A stretch of 64,000 bases of DNA from the NCBI RefSeq assembly GCF_013342145.1, contig NZ_JABUQZ010000001.1, positions 1 through 64,000 of the forward strand. Reading direction: 5' to 3'. The stretch's first letter is position 1, and every line of letters starts with the position of its first letter. A program made the position numbers and the translations under genes. Under the pieces are notes generated by a model. That model made no database searches. It worked only from the letters and a program-made list of their open reading frames with translations, and was not told the DNA's origin. The DNA comes from Haloterrigena gelatinilytica. Its GTDB lineage: Archaea > Halobacteriota > Halobacteria > Halobacteriales > Natrialbaceae. Shown here piece after piece: positions 17,524 to 26,363 of the stretch.

Positions 17524-18372
17524 CTACCGGCCGTCGGCGCGTGCGAACGCGAACTCCCGGACGAGCTTGCCGGCGAGCGCCGCGGTCTGTCCCTCGTCGC
17601 GGTCGTTGACCTCGACGACGTCGAAGCCGCTCGCCTGCGGTGCGACCGCGCGGACGACGTCGCGTAGCTCGCGGGACTCGAGGCCGAACGGCTCTCTGGT
17701 CCCCGTCGCCGGCGCGTAGGCGGGGTCGGCGGCGTCGATATCGACGCTCAGGTAGACGTCGCGCCCGTCGAGTCGGTCCGCGAGCGGCCAGTCGGCGACG
17801 TCTTCGGGCGGGACGACCGTCACGTCCGGCGCTCGGGCCCGCTCCCACTCCGCCTCGCTGCCGGTGCGGGCCCCGAGGACGAACACGTCCTCGACCGCGG
17901 GCTCCTCGAGGATCCGTCGCGTGACGGAGGCGTGAGAGAGTTCGTTGCCGTCGTAGGCCTCGTAGAGGTCGAGGTGGGCGTCGAGCACGACGACCGCCTC
18001 GGGTTCGACGGCGCGGACGCCCGCCAGCGAGACGGTGTGTTCCCCGCCCAGCAGCAGCGGGACGGCGTCGTCCCAGACGACACCGCGCAGCGTCCCCTCG
18101 AGGTACTCGAGGTACTCCTTCGCGTTGTCCCACGCGCGGATGTCGCCGTGGTCTTCGACGCCGAGTTCGGAGAAGTACTGGTCCGTCCGGTGGTCGTAGT
18201 CGTCGAACGGTTCGGCAAAAGATCGGATCCGTCGGGGACCGAATCGGGTCCCCGGCTGAAAGGTCGTCGATACGTCCAGGGGCGCACCGACGACCACGAA
18301 GTTCGCGCCGTCACGGTCGGCGTCGTCCGCCGTGTGGCTCCCCTCGCCGTCGTCGGTCGCCCCGGGAAACAT
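17524..18372 (-). CDS. speB: agmatinase/arginase-family ureohydrolase
   Basis: 282 residues. The binuclear manganese motifs are present: GGEHT near residue 119, DAHLDLYE near 142, and SVDIDAADPAYAP near 219-231. The C-terminal FDVVEVNDRD has the conserved acidic pair region. The start codon overlaps the eIF5A stop codon by one base, so the two are translationally coupled. In Haloferax an agmatinase-family protein has been implicated in making hypusine from agmatine-derived eIF5A; this gene order supports the same role here. Ordinary agmatine-to-putrescine hydrolysis is the alternative. Confidence 0.9.
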   Translation of the reverse strand: MFPGATDDGEGSHTADDADRDGANFVVVGAPLDVSTTFQPGTRFGPRRIRSFAEPFDDYDHRTDQYFSELGVEDHGDIRAWDNAKEYLEYLEGTLRGVVWDDAVPLLLGGEHTVSLAGVRAVEPEAVVVLDAHLDLYEAYDGNELSHASVTRRILEEPAVEDVFVLGARTGSEAEWERARAPDVTVVPPEDVADWPLADRLDGRDVYLSVDIDAADPAYAPATGTREPFGLESRELRDVVRAVAPQASGFDVVEVNDRDEGQTAALAGKLVREFAFARADGR

Positions 18373-18746
18373 CAGACGATCTTTCGCTGTTCTTCCATCT
18401 CGAGGTATTCGATGTTCTCGTCGGGGGAGACGTCGATGTCGTCGGGGACGCGCATCGTGATCGTCTCGTACGTTTCGAGGTCCATGACCTGCATGTCGTC
18501 GCCGTCGACGGAGACGACCTGCCCCTGTTTGCGCTCGATGATCGGGACCCAGATCTTCGCGTCGACCGGCTGGGAGAGCGATCGCTTCTTGCCGTCGAAG
18601 ACGCCCTCGGCCTCGACGCGAGCCTTGGCGCTGCCGTGTTTGCCCGGCTTGGCCGTCGAGTAGGCGTTGATCTTACACGGCGTGTCGTCGATCATCACGT
18701 AGCTTCCTTCCTGGAGGTCGCGAACTTCGGTCTGCTGTTTCGCCAT
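18372..18746 (-). CDS. eif5a: translation factor eIF5A (aIF5A)
   Basis: 124 residues, the usual archaeal length. The SH3-like N-terminal domain carries the hypusine loop with [15 protein letters not shown] (residues 29-43; the modified Lys is the one before HG). The OB-fold C-terminal domain includes [19 protein letters not shown]. Hypusinated eIF5A helps ribosomes through difficult peptide bonds. It is the first gene of a two-gene operon with the agmatinase homologue. Confidence 0.97.
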   Translation of the reverse strand: MAKQQTEVRDLQEGSYVMIDDTPCKINAYSTAKPGKHGSAKARVEAEGVFDGKKRSLSQPVDAKIWVPIIERKQGQVVSVDGDDMQVMDLETYETITMRVPDDIDVSPDENIEYLEMEEQRKIV

Positions 18747-18902
18747 GTCCCGGCGTAATCAATCGACGTGCATAAACCGTTTGGAATGGCCGCTGGCACC
18801 GAGTCAGTCGGTGACACGGCGGACGCGCCGTGAGACCCACGCCGATCGCCGCCCGCGGTTCGAACCCGACGACGCGGGACCGATCCCGTCCCGAGTCGGT
18901 GG

Positions 18903-19985
18903 TTACGTCCCGTCCCAGCGGAACCCGCGCGGTTCGGTCGGCGGCTCGAGCGGACTCGCCGGGAGCCCGTCGCCGACGGTCGGATCGTTGTACGCCCGCG
19001 GCGCGACGTCGTTCGGCCCGTCGGGGTAGTACAGCGCGGCGAGCGTCTGTATCTGCCCCCGGCCGACGCCGAGTTCGAACTGGCCGCCGCCGTACAGCCG
19101 AATCTCGTTCGCCTCGCAGTAGGCCAGCGTCTCGAGCAGCGACTCGAGGGAGCCGAACCGGGAGGGCTTGACGTTGAGCCAGTCGGGCTCCCAGGGGAGC
19201 GCCTCGACGTCCGACAGGCCGTGGATCGGGGCGTCCCACGACACCCGCCCCCGGACGTCGGCGTCCTCGAACAGCGGCCGCGTCCGAGCGGTCAGGGCGG
19301 GGTCCTCGACCACCGCGTCGGGGAAGGCCTCGAGCACCCGCTCGTACAGGTCGGGATCGGCGGGGACGTCGACGTCGGTCCCCTCGTACTGGCCCTTGAG
19401 GTCGAGAATGCGGATCGCGTCGGACCCGACGGCGTCGTCGATCCCCGCTACGAGGTCGTCGTCCCACGCCGGGATCGGATCCAGTTTGAACTCGAGGCCC
19501 GGAACCCGTTCTCGCAGGGCCTCGAGGCGATCGGTCGTCGGCGGCTCGCCCAGCCGGGTGCTGGCGACGAACCGGACGGGATCGAGCGACCGGCCGAGCG
19601 CGCTCGCGACGTCGGTGTCGGCCTGCCGCAAGGCGAGGTCCAGCGCCGCGCTCTCGAGGCCCCAGCGCCGGTAGTTGCGGAACACGTCGCGGTCCGGCGC
19701 GCCGGCGGGAAAGAGGTCGACCGACTCGAGGCGCGACGAAAACGAGTCGATCGTCCACTCGCCGGCGAGATCGGGCAGCCCCGACTCGGCCAGCGCGTCG
19801 TGATCCGCGGTCTCGTAGGTGACGTCCTCGCCGCGACCGACGACCGGTTCGCCGTCCGGACCGGGGCCGGAGAGGGCGAATTCGGTCGTGACGCGCGTGA
19901 ACTCGCTCGAGGTCTCGCGCTCGAGGCGCTCGGCCGCGACGTCGTCGATCGTCACCGGTAGGTCGGCGATTCGCTCGTAGTCCAT
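18903..19985 (-). CDS. enolase-superfamily protein (MenC/mandelate racemase-like)
   Basis: 360 residues. The C-terminal barrel shows enolase-superfamily traits: RILDLKGQYEG near residue 198, VVEDPALT (acidic metal ligand) near 230, VSWDAPIHG (Asp ligand) near 252, WLNVKPSRFGSLESLL (Lys of KPSR) near 273, and YGGGQFELGVGRGQIQ near 298. The usual KxK on strand 2 looks like LEFKLD near 171-176, with the second Lys replaced. It could be o-succinylbenzoate synthase-like or a dipeptide/sugar-acid enzyme. With no menaquinone genes beside it, the reaction is left open. Confidence 0.75.
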   Translation of the reverse strand: MDYERIADLPVTIDDVAAERLERETSSEFTRVTTEFALSGPGPDGEPVVGRGEDVTYETADHDALAESGLPDLAGEWTIDSFSSRLESVDLFPAGAPDRDVFRNYRRWGLESAALDLALRQADTDVASALGRSLDPVRFVASTRLGEPPTTDRLEALRERVPGLEFKLDPIPAWDDDLVAGIDDAVGSDAIRILDLKGQYEGTDVDVPADPDLYERVLEAFPDAVVEDPALTARTRPLFEDADVRGRVSWDAPIHGLSDVEALPWEPDWLNVKPSRFGSLESLLETLAYCEANEIRLYGGGQFELGVGRGQIQTLAALYYPDGPNDVAPRAYNDPTVGDGLPASPLEPPTEPRGFRWDGT

Positions 19986-20047
19986 ACCGGAGTATCGACG
20001 GGTTAACGGAAAATTGCTCGGTGCGAGAGTCTCGTCCGGGACTCCCC

Positions 20048-21742
20048 TCACTCCTCGCCGCGGCGCTGGCGCATGCTCTGTCGCGTGAACTGCGGTTTGG
20101 CGCCGATCCCTTTCGGTTCGCGGAACGAGCGGTAGAGCAGGACCGTCACGACCAGCGAGAAGACGGCGGCGACGATCGACGCCCGGGGCGCCTCGAGCGC
20201 GTAGAGGACGCCCGTCGAGAACAGCGACATCGTGAGCAACATGCCGTAGATCAGCCGTTTCGCGAACGTGTCGAAGACGTTCTCCTCGTCCTCGAGGCCG
20301 ATGCGGACGTAGAGGTCGTCCCGGTCGAGCCGGTCGAGGGCGCGCTCGGCTTTGGGCGCGAGTCGAGTCAGGGACTCGCCGGTTCTGCGGATGTTCTCGC
20401 CGGTCTCCCGGGCGTACTGTCGGATCGACTCCTCGCGGTACCCCTCCTCGGTGAGGTAGTCGGTCGCGACCGAGATGAAGTCGAAGTCGGGATCGAGGGT
20501 AACGCAGACCCCCTCGACGACGGTCGCGACCCGCAAGACGAGCGCGAGATTTTTGGGGAGTCGGAACGGGAAGACGTAGATCGAGTCCTCGATCTGGCCG
20601 ACGATCTGGTTGACCCGGTACTGTTCGACGTCCTCGCCGCGGGCGTCCTGGATGGCGATCTCCATCACCTCGGCCATCACGCCCCGGTCGGCGTCGGGGC
20701 TCAAGGTGCCGATCTCGATCAGCGCGTCGAGGATGCCGTCGATGTCCTGGTTGGCGACGGCGACGTAGAAGTCGATGATCTTCTCCTGGACGAACGAGTC
20801 GACCCGGCCCGACATCCCGAAGTCGTAGAAGACGATCTGTTCGTCGTCGGTCACCGCGAGGTTCCCCGGGTGCGGATCGGCGTGGAAGACCCCGTCGTCC
20901 ATGATCATCTGCAGGTACGCCCGTTCCAAGTTCTCCGCGAGTCGCGTCCGATCGATCCCCTTGCGCTCGAGTTCCCCGAGGTCGTTGATCTTCGTCCCCT
21001 CGATGTACTCCATCGTGAGCACGCGCTGACCGGAGTGGCTCTCGATCACGTCGGGGATGACGAACCGATCGTCGCCCGCGAAGTTGGTCCGGATCTCCCG
21101 GAGCATCTCGGCCTCGCGCTCGTAGTCCATCTCCTCGCGGATCGTCTTCGAGAACTCGTCGGCGAGGTTCCGCAGGGAAAAGGCTCGGGACTCGTCGACG
21201 AAGTACAGCAGGATCGGCAGCGACCACTTGATCACCCGCAGGTCCGCGTTGACCAGTTCCTCGATGTCCGGCCGCCGGATCTTCACCGCGACCTCGCGGC
21301 CGGCGGGGTCGCGTCCTCCGGCGCCGTCCGCTCGAGTCCCCTCCGATTCGGTCGTCGAGTCCGCCGTCCCGACGGCGTCGACGACCTCGGGGTCGACCCG
21401 CGCGTGATACACTTGCCCGAGGCTCGCGCCGCTGATCGCCTCGGTCTCGAACTCGGCGAAGTTCTCGTCGACGGGGCCGATCTCCGCCTCGAGGACCCGC
21501 TTCGCGTCGGCCCAGTCGGCCGGCGGCACCTCGTCTTGCAGCGCCGCGAGGACGTCGATGTACGCCGGCGGGAGCACGTCGGGCCGGGTCGAGAGCAGCT
21601 GGCCGAGTTTGATGAACGTCGGCCCGAGGGTCAGCAGCGACTCGAGGAGGACCTCCGCGCGGTGGCGGTGGGTCTCGGCGCCGACCGACCGCGGCCGCCC
21701 GAACAGGAGGAATCGGTGCCGGTCACGGGCGTAGGCGAGCAA
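20048..21742 (-). CDS. ABC1/AarF-UbiB family atypical kinase
   Basis: At least 564 residues. Family motifs: LGPTFIKLGQLLSTRPDVLP (KxGQ) near residue 39-58, EAISGASLGQVYHA near 100-113 (Ala/Gly-rich loop), REVAVKIRRP (ATP Lys) near 148, VFHADPHPGN near 285-294, and IVFYDFGMSG near 303. Two hydrophobic C-terminal helices (MLLTMSLFSTGVLYALE, IVAAVFSLVVTVLLY) anchor it. UbiB-type proteins aid quinone or lipid biosynthesis and transport. The first usable codon in frame is TTG 21742. However, family-like sequence (RAYKRFVLVAWQFLPLL) continues upstream to 21808 without ATG or GTG, so the real start is unclear. Confidence 0.9.
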   Translation of the reverse strand: MLAYARDRHRFLLFGRPRSVGAETHRHRAEVLLESLLTLGPTFIKLGQLLSTRPDVLPPAYIDVLAALQDEVPPADWADAKRVLEAEIGPVDENFAEFETEAISGASLGQVYHARVDPEVVDAVGTADSTTESEGTRADGAGGRDPAGREVAVKIRRPDIEELVNADLRVIKWSLPILLYFVDESRAFSLRNLADEFSKTIREEMDYEREAEMLREIRTNFAGDDRFVIPDVIESHSGQRVLTMEYIEGTKINDLGELERKGIDRTRLAENLERAYLQMIMDDGVFHADPHPGNLAVTDDEQIVFYDFGMSGRVDSFVQEKIIDFYVAVANQDIDGILDALIEIGTLSPDADRGVMAEVMEIAIQDARGEDVEQYRVNQIVGQIEDSIYVFPFRLPKNLALVLRVATVVEGVCVTLDPDFDFISVATDYLTEEGYREESIRQYARETGENIRRTGESLTRLAPKAERALDRLDRDDLYVRIGLEDEENVFDTFAKRLIYGMLLTMSLFSTGVLYALEAPRASIVAAVFSLVVTVLLYRSFREPKGIGAKPQFTRQSMRQRRGEE

Positions 21743-21818
21743 CAGCGGGAGGAACTGCCACGCGACGAGGACGAACCGCTTGTACGCACGGAGGGAGCCC
21801 AGTCTGTGTCACCTCAGG

Positions 21819-22181
21819 TTAGGAGTCTTCCTCGACGACGTCGATCGTCGTCTCGCCCGTCGCCGACGTTTTGGGGAGAGTCAGCTCGAGGACGCCGCGT
21901 TCGACGATCGCTTCCGTCTCCGTGCCGACCGCGTCGGCGGGGAGGGGAAGCTCGATATCGAGAAAGAGCGAGCGGTTCTCCTCGACGTACTGATAGTCGC
22001 CCGCGGGGTCCTTCTCGCGGTGGGCCTCGATGGAGAGCCGTCCGTCGTCGACCGCCACCTCGAGGGAGTCGGCGGAGACGCCCGGAACGTCGAGGACGAG
22101 CAGGTAGGCGTCCTCGCTCTCGAGCAGATCGAAGAAGACGTCTTCCGAGAGATCCTGCAGTGCGGCGCGAAGCGCTGACAT
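21819..22181 (-). CDS. hsp20: small heat shock protein (Hsp20 family)
   Basis: 120 residues from ATG 22181. The alpha-crystallin domain runs from about residue 23 (AYLLVLDVPGVSADSLEVAV) through LSIEAHREK to the conserved ERGVLELTLPK (residues 93-103). A short C-terminal TTIDVVEE lacks the usual I-x-I tail. It acts as an ATP-independent holdase. The reading frame is open far upstream on this strand, but that extension is antisense to moeA and not real. Confidence 0.92.
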   Translation of the reverse strand: MSALRAALQDLSEDVFFDLLESEDAYLLVLDVPGVSADSLEVAVDDGRLSIEAHREKDPAGDYQYVEENRSLFLDIELPLPADAVGTETEAIVERGVLELTLPKTSATGETTIDVVEEDS

Positions 22182-22337
22182 GGCTACAGGTTCGAACGCC
22201 GATACGAAAAAGGCCGCGGTAGCGGTCGATTCGACTGTCGGACGGCGCCGCGACCGACGCGGGACGCGGCCGATCGCGGGGTCCGTCGACGGGGGCGGTC
22301 CCCCACGTTTTAGGCGCCCGGCGACCCGAGTGCAGGT

Positions 22338-23663
22338 ATGGACGGAGCCGACAGCGAGCGCAAGCGGGCCGGGTTCAAGGAACGGACGCCGGTCGACGAG
22401 GCGCGACGGATACTCAGGGAGGCCGTCGCGGGGGCCGGCGACGCGGCCGCTGCGGACGGCGACGACGGAGACACGCTCTCGCCGCTGACGGGGACCGAAC
22501 GGCTCGAGGTCGAGCGCGCGGACGGCCGCGTGCTGGCCGCCCCCGTCGCCTCGGCCCGGAGCGTCCCCCACTACGAGCGGGCCGCGATGGACGGCTACGC
22601 CGTCCGCGCCGCGGACACGTTCGGCGCCAGCGACCGCTCCCCCGAAGTGCTGCGAATCGCAGAGAGCGTCGGCGCCGACGCCGAGGTCGGGCCCGAGACC
22701 GCCGCCCGCGTCCACACCGGCAGCGCCCTCCCGGCGGGCGCCGACGCCGTCGTCATGATCGAACGGGTGACCGAACTCGAGTCGGCCGGCGAAGTCGAGA
22801 TCGAGGACGCGGTCGCCGAGGGCGAGAACGTCGCGCCGGTCGGCGAGGACGTCGAGGCGGATCAGCACCTCTACGACGCCGGCCATCGGCTGCGGCCGTC
22901 GGATCTGGGCCTGCTGCGGTCGGCGGGCTACGCCCGCGTCGCGGTCGCCGAGCCTCCGACGGTCGGCGTGATCCCGACCGGCGAGGAACTCGTCGAGGCC
23001 GATCCGGGACCGGGCGAAGTGATCGAGACCAACGGGCTCACCGTCTCCCGACTCGTCGAGCGCTGGGGCGGTCGCGCGACCTATCGCGACGTCGTCACCG
23101 ACGACTTCGAGTCGCTTCGCGTGGCGATCCAGCGGGACCTGACGAAGGACGTCATCGTCACCACCGGCGGCTCGTCCGTCGGCGAGCGCGACCTCCTCCC
23201 CGAGGTGATCGACGAGCTGGGCGAAGTGCTCGTCCACGGCGTCGGGCTCAAGCCCGGCCACCCCGTCTGTCTCGGAATCGTCGAGGAGACGCCCGTCCTC
23301 GCGCTGCCGGGCTATCCCGTCGCCTGTATCGTCAACGCCGTCCAGTTCCTCCGACCCGTGATGCGCTGGCTCGAGGGGACCGAACCCGACCCGCACCCGA
23401 CGACCCTCGCTCGCCTCGAGCGCAAGATCCCCAGCGAGCCCGGAACGCGGACCTTCGCGCGGGTCCGACTCGAGGACCGCGAGGACGCCGCCGACCTCGC
23501 GGCCGACGAGCCGCGGTACGCGGCGACGCCGACCAGAGCGAGCGGCTCCGGCGTGCTCTCGAGCGTCGCGCTGGCCGACGGCTGGGTGGTCGTCGACGAC
23601 GACCGCGAGGGGATCCCCGCGGGCGAGACCGTCGCGGTCGAGAACTGGGAACCGAACGTGTAA
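22338..23663 (+). CDS. moeA: molybdopterin molybdotransferase MoeA
   Basis: 441 residues. MoeA inserts molybdenum into adenylylated molybdopterin. Signatures: VPHYERAAMDGYAVRA near residue 77-92 (AMDGYA), HTGSALPAGADAVVMIE near 127-143, GEDVEADQHLYDAGHRL near 171-187, VGVIPTGEELVE near 211, VIETNGLTVSRLVE near 228, VIVTTGGSSVGERD (MoCF nucleotide-binding) near 270, and LPGYPVACIVN near 330. A 30-residue acidic insert near residue 35-50 is unusual. No other Mo-cofactor genes adjoin, although MOSC- and NrfD-family genes occur in the window. Confidence 0.96.
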   Translation: MDGADSERKRAGFKERTPVDEARRILREAVAGAGDAAAADGDDGDTLSPLTGTERLEVERADGRVLAAPVASARSVPHYERAAMDGYAVRAADTFGASDRSPEVLRIAESVGADAEVGPETAARVHTGSALPAGADAVVMIERVTELESAGEVEIEDAVAEGENVAPVGEDVEADQHLYDAGHRLRPSDLGLLRSAGYARVAVAEPPTVGVIPTGEELVEADPGPGEVIETNGLTVSRLVERWGGRATYRDVVTDDFESLRVAIQRDLTKDVIVTTGGSSVGERDLLPEVIDELGEVLVHGVGLKPGHPVCLGIVEETPVLALPGYPVACIVNAVQFLRPVMRWLEGTEPDPHPTTLARLERKIPSEPGTRTFARVRLEDREDAADLAADEPRYAATPTRASGSGVLSSVALADGWVVVDDDREGIPAGETVAVENWEPNV

Positions 23664-23717
23664 GCTGACTCATTTCGTCTCGACACTGTTTTTACCGTGA
23701 CGATCGTACTCACGGTC

Positions 23718-23861
23718 ATGGAACTGAACGAATTCCTCGAGGGGGAAACGCTGGACGGACGACAGGCCGCGATCGTATTCTTCACCTTCCTGGTGCTGAT
23801 CGTCATCGCGGCGCTCATCCTGATCACGTTCAGCGACGTCTTCTACAACCTGGTCAACTAG
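23718..23861 (+). CDS. 47-residue single-span membrane protein
   Basis: Starts MELNEFLEGETLDGRQAA. It then has one clean transmembrane helix (IVFFTFLVLIVIAALILI, residues 19-36) and a short tail TFSDVFYNLVN. The acidic, helical N-terminus and strong hydrophobic core are unlikely by chance. It follows moeA by 55 bases and could be co-transcribed, though CTGTTTTTACCG at 23686-23697 may be its own promoter. Function unknown. Confidence 0.62.
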   Translation: MELNEFLEGETLDGRQAAIVFFTFLVLIVIAALILITFSDVFYNLVN

Positions 23862-23874
23862 CACCTCGCCGGAC

Positions 23875-25008
23875 TCAGTCCGACAGTACCGCGAGCCGAA
23901 CCGCGTCCGCGAGCGCGTTCACGCGAGCGACGTGCTCGTAGGAACCGTCCCGAACCCCGTTCGTGACGTACGAGAAGGCGATATTCTCCTCGGGGTCGGC
24001 CCAGCCGACGCTACTGCCGAGTCCCGCATGGCCGAAGACGCGCTCTGGCGAGAGCGTCCCGTAGGGGGCGACCGTCGTTCCGCCCTTCCAGAAGCCGAGC
24101 GCGAACCGGCCCTCACGGCCGAGCGTGCCGTCCGCGTCGGTCTCTGCCTCGAGGGCCGTCATCCGCTCGACGGTCTCCGCCGAGAGGAGCCGCGTGCCCT
24201 CGAGTTCGCCGCCGTTGGCGAGACAGGCGTAGAAGCGCGCCATGTCGCCGGCGGTTCCGATCCCGTTGGCCGCCGGGATCACGGCGCGGTGGATCTCCTC
24301 GGCGTTGAACGGCGCCGCGACCTCGGCGTTGTCCCCGAGCCCCTCGCCGGGGTCTCGACAGCGGTCGAACGCATCGAAACCGACTAGCGTTGCCACGTCG
24401 TCGTCCTCGTTCTCCCGGAGGCCGATTCCGGTGTCGTCCATTCCCAGCGGCTCGAACACGCGCTCTTTTGCGGCCTCCTCGATCGACGATCCGGACACCC
24501 GACGGACGAGTTCGCCGACCAGCCAGCCGAAGGTGAGCGCGTGGTAGGCCGGCGTCTCGCCCGGCGGGAAGTTCGGCTCCATCGCCTCGATCTGTGCGAC
24601 CGCGGCGTCCCAGTCGGTCCAGAGGTCGGGCCGGTCGTCGATCTCTCCCTGATTGAGTCCCGCGGTGTGGCTGAGGACCTGTCGGACGGTGATCTCGGCC
24701 TTCTCGGTCCCCTCGTCGGCGAACTCCGGCCAGTGATCGACCACCCGGTCGTCGTACGCGAGTTCCCCCTCGTCGACCAGCGTGTGCAGCGTCACGGCGG
24801 CGTAGGGCTTCGTACACGAGAACAGCACGTGTCGCGTCTCGGGGGTCTCGCGGTCGCCGTCTGGCCCCTCGCGGCCGCCCGCGAGGTCGAGCACCCGCTC
24901 ACCGTCGACGTAGACGGCCAGCTGCGCGCCGTGGTGGAGCCCGACCTCGAGGTGGCGGTCGAACAGGGCGGCGATCCGCTCGCGATCCGAATCGCGGAGT
25001 CGTGTCAT
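23875..25008 (-). CDS. serine hydrolase, class C beta-lactamase fold
   Basis: 377 residues from ATG 25008. The active-site SxxK is SCTK near residue 63-66, where LFSCTKPYAA marks the helix. YHA (residues 153-155, PAYHALTFGW) is the Tyr-x-Asn equivalent. GHAGLGSSVGW near 330 takes the place of the KTG box. LSHTAGL and PLGMDDTG are typical family loops. There is no signal peptide, so it is an intracellular esterase or peptidase of the EstB/LACTB type. Substrate unknown. Confidence 0.9.
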   Translation of the reverse strand: MTRLRDSDRERIAALFDRHLEVGLHHGAQLAVYVDGERVLDLAGGREGPDGDRETPETRHVLFSCTKPYAAVTLHTLVDEGELAYDDRVVDHWPEFADEGTEKAEITVRQVLSHTAGLNQGEIDDRPDLWTDWDAAVAQIEAMEPNFPPGETPAYHALTFGWLVGELVRRVSGSSIEEAAKERVFEPLGMDDTGIGLRENEDDDVATLVGFDAFDRCRDPGEGLGDNAEVAAPFNAEEIHRAVIPAANGIGTAGDMARFYACLANGGELEGTRLLSAETVERMTALEAETDADGTLGREGRFALGFWKGGTTVAPYGTLSPERVFGHAGLGSSVGWADPEENIAFSYVTNGVRDGSYEHVARVNALADAVRLAVLSD

Positions 25009-25395
25009 ACCACACCGCACCAGCGGGAGGCTTGTAACCGTTCCCACCAACCTTTTTTAACGGGGTCCTCCCTCGCTTCGCTCGCTCGAACCCCGTCTGC
25101 TCACGGGCCGAAGGCCCGTTCGCACGTCACGTGGGACCTCCGGTCCCACGCTGCCAAAAACCGTCCTCAGAAATCGAAGATTTCTGACGGGCGCAGCAAG
25201 AGCTTCGCTCTTGTGGCCGTCGATGAAAAAAGGCCGCCGTCGCGGGGCTTCGCCCCGCTCCGGCGGTGAATCGCTCGCTTCGCTCGTGAATGCTAGGACA
25301 ACCGCAACGAAGCAGCGCCCCTCCCTCTCGAGTCACCGCAATACGAACTCGAGAGAAATTGCGTACAGCGCCGCGGAGAACAGTTTCTGGAGCCG
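25009..25395. other. hairpin-rich intergenic region
   Basis: No gene is seen. The stretch is packed with short perfect inverted repeats joined by GAA or TTC loops: arms at 25104-25118, 25131-25149, 25167-25187 (TCAGAAATC/GATTTCTGA), 25197-25213 (CAAGAGC/GCTCTTG) and 25242-25258 (GCGGGGC/GCCCCGC). Part of it (25094-25149) is a copy of the dispersed repeat described separately. It could form a chain of stem-loops in RNA or single-stranded DNA. Confidence 0.6.
25094..25149 (-). repeat. dispersed double-stem repeat, copy A
   Basis: On the reverse strand it reads GTGGGACCGGAGGTCCCAC (stem 1), then GTGCGAACG, a GGGCCTTCGGCCC stem 2, then CGTGAGCAGACG. Copies B (27792-27850) and D (63334-63389) share the same order, loops and single-stranded strings, with different bases in stem 2. 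Pairing is preserved. Confidence 0.7.
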
Positions 25396-25875
25396 TTAGC
25401 CGGAGAACTCGTAGAGTTCGTCGCCGACGTGGTGCAGCGAGTCGATGACCTTCCCCTCGTCGCCGGCCATATCCTCGCCGTCGACGCGAGCGCGGCCGAC
25501 CGCCAGCACCTTTCCGTGGGACTCCTCGGCGATGACGACCAGATCGTCGGGCGAGATGTCGTCGGTGGCCTCCGTGATCCCCGGTCGCATCACGTCCGCG
25601 CCGTCGCTGACGAACGAGATCGCGCCGGCGTCGACCGTGACCAGGCGCTTCTCGGGCTCGTAGGCGTTGGCGCCTCTGACGGTCAGGAACGGTTCCTCGT
25701 CGAAGTACGCGACCTGTGGCTCCCCGTCGATGAGGACGACCTCCCAGTCGGTGTCCTCGAACTCGACGCGCTCGTAGGCGTCGCCCTCGGGCGAGACGCC
25801 GAGTTGCTCCTCGAGGGCCGTCTCGACGTCCGAGACGACGTCGCTGCGGAGATGGTGTCGGGACTTGACCTGCAT
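25396..25875 (-). CDS. PUA-domain RNA-binding protein
   Basis: 159 residues. The N-terminal half (MQVKSRHHLRSDVVSDVETA) resembles the pre-PUA domain of archaeal proteins. The C-terminal half is a PUA domain: KRLVTVDAGAISFVSDGADVMRPGIT (residues 76-101; VDAGA and the G-A-D-V-M-x-P-G motif), then DLVVIAEESHGKVLAVGRA. PUA domains bind tRNA or rRNA. Homologues are described as MCT-1-like or archaeosine-TGT-related small PUA proteins. A role in translation is likely; no partner is adjacent. Confidence 0.9.
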   Translation of the reverse strand: MQVKSRHHLRSDVVSDVETALEEQLGVSPEGDAYERVEFEDTDWEVVLIDGEPQVAYFDEEPFLTVRGANAYEPEKRLVTVDAGAISFVSDGADVMRPGITEATDDISPDDLVVIAEESHGKVLAVGRARVDGEDMAGDEGKVIDSLHHVGDELYEFSG

Positions 25876-25997
25876 ACCCGGTCCAACGGCCGAGCGAGAG
25901 ATAAAAGGCCCGTTCGGCGACCGATCGGAGGCCCTGAGAGTCGCCGCCGATTAGGGGTGTGACAATCGCTAAGTACTAGCACGGTGTCCGGTTAGCT

Positions 25998-26291
25998 ATG
26001 TGGCCCTCCCGGACGCGCACTGAGACGGTCACGTGTCTCGCCTGCGGCGACCAGGTCACCCGGTCGATGGCGCGCGAGTACGACAAACACGGCGACCGCT
26101 GGGATCGCGAGGACAAGGAGTTCGAACACCTATGCAAATCCTGTCACGACGATCTCTGTCACTATCCGCGGGACGAACTCGAGGCCCTGCTCGTCGAGAG
26201 CGAAGCCGGCGAAACGGATCGGGCCTCTTTTCTCGCCGACTACCTCGAGACCGTCGAAGAGCGCTACGGGACGCTCGAGGAGGAATCCTGA
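25998..26291 (+). CDS. haloarchaeal zinc-ribbon protein
   Basis: 97 residues. TCLACGDQVTRS (CxxC, residues 12-23) and LCKSCHDDLCH (CxxC, 45-55) form one zinc site. The rest is a charged alpha-helix (RDELEALLVESEAGETDRAS, FLADYLETVEERYGTLEEE). It is conserved in style with other haloarchaeal small CxxC proteins. It lies 72 bases before the RNase gene on the same strand, so co-transcription is plausible. Function unknown. Confidence 0.75.
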   Translation: MWPSRTRTETVTCLACGDQVTRSMAREYDKHGDRWDREDKEFEHLCKSCHDDLCHYPRDELEALLVESEAGETDRASFLADYLETVEERYGTLEEES

Positions 26292-26363
26292 CGGCGGCGA
26301 CCCTCGCCGTCTCCGTCTCCCCATCCCGACACGACTTTCACCTTCACGTCCGTAGGCACCGAT

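Noticed and set aside
21819-23396. 525-codon frame joining hsp20 to a long upstream extension
   Set aside because: The extension is antisense to moeA and has no domain features; the Hsp20 ATG at 22181 gives the normal protein length.
25009-25395. CRISPR array
   Set aside because: The hairpins are different from each other and lack a constant repeat with regular unique spacers.
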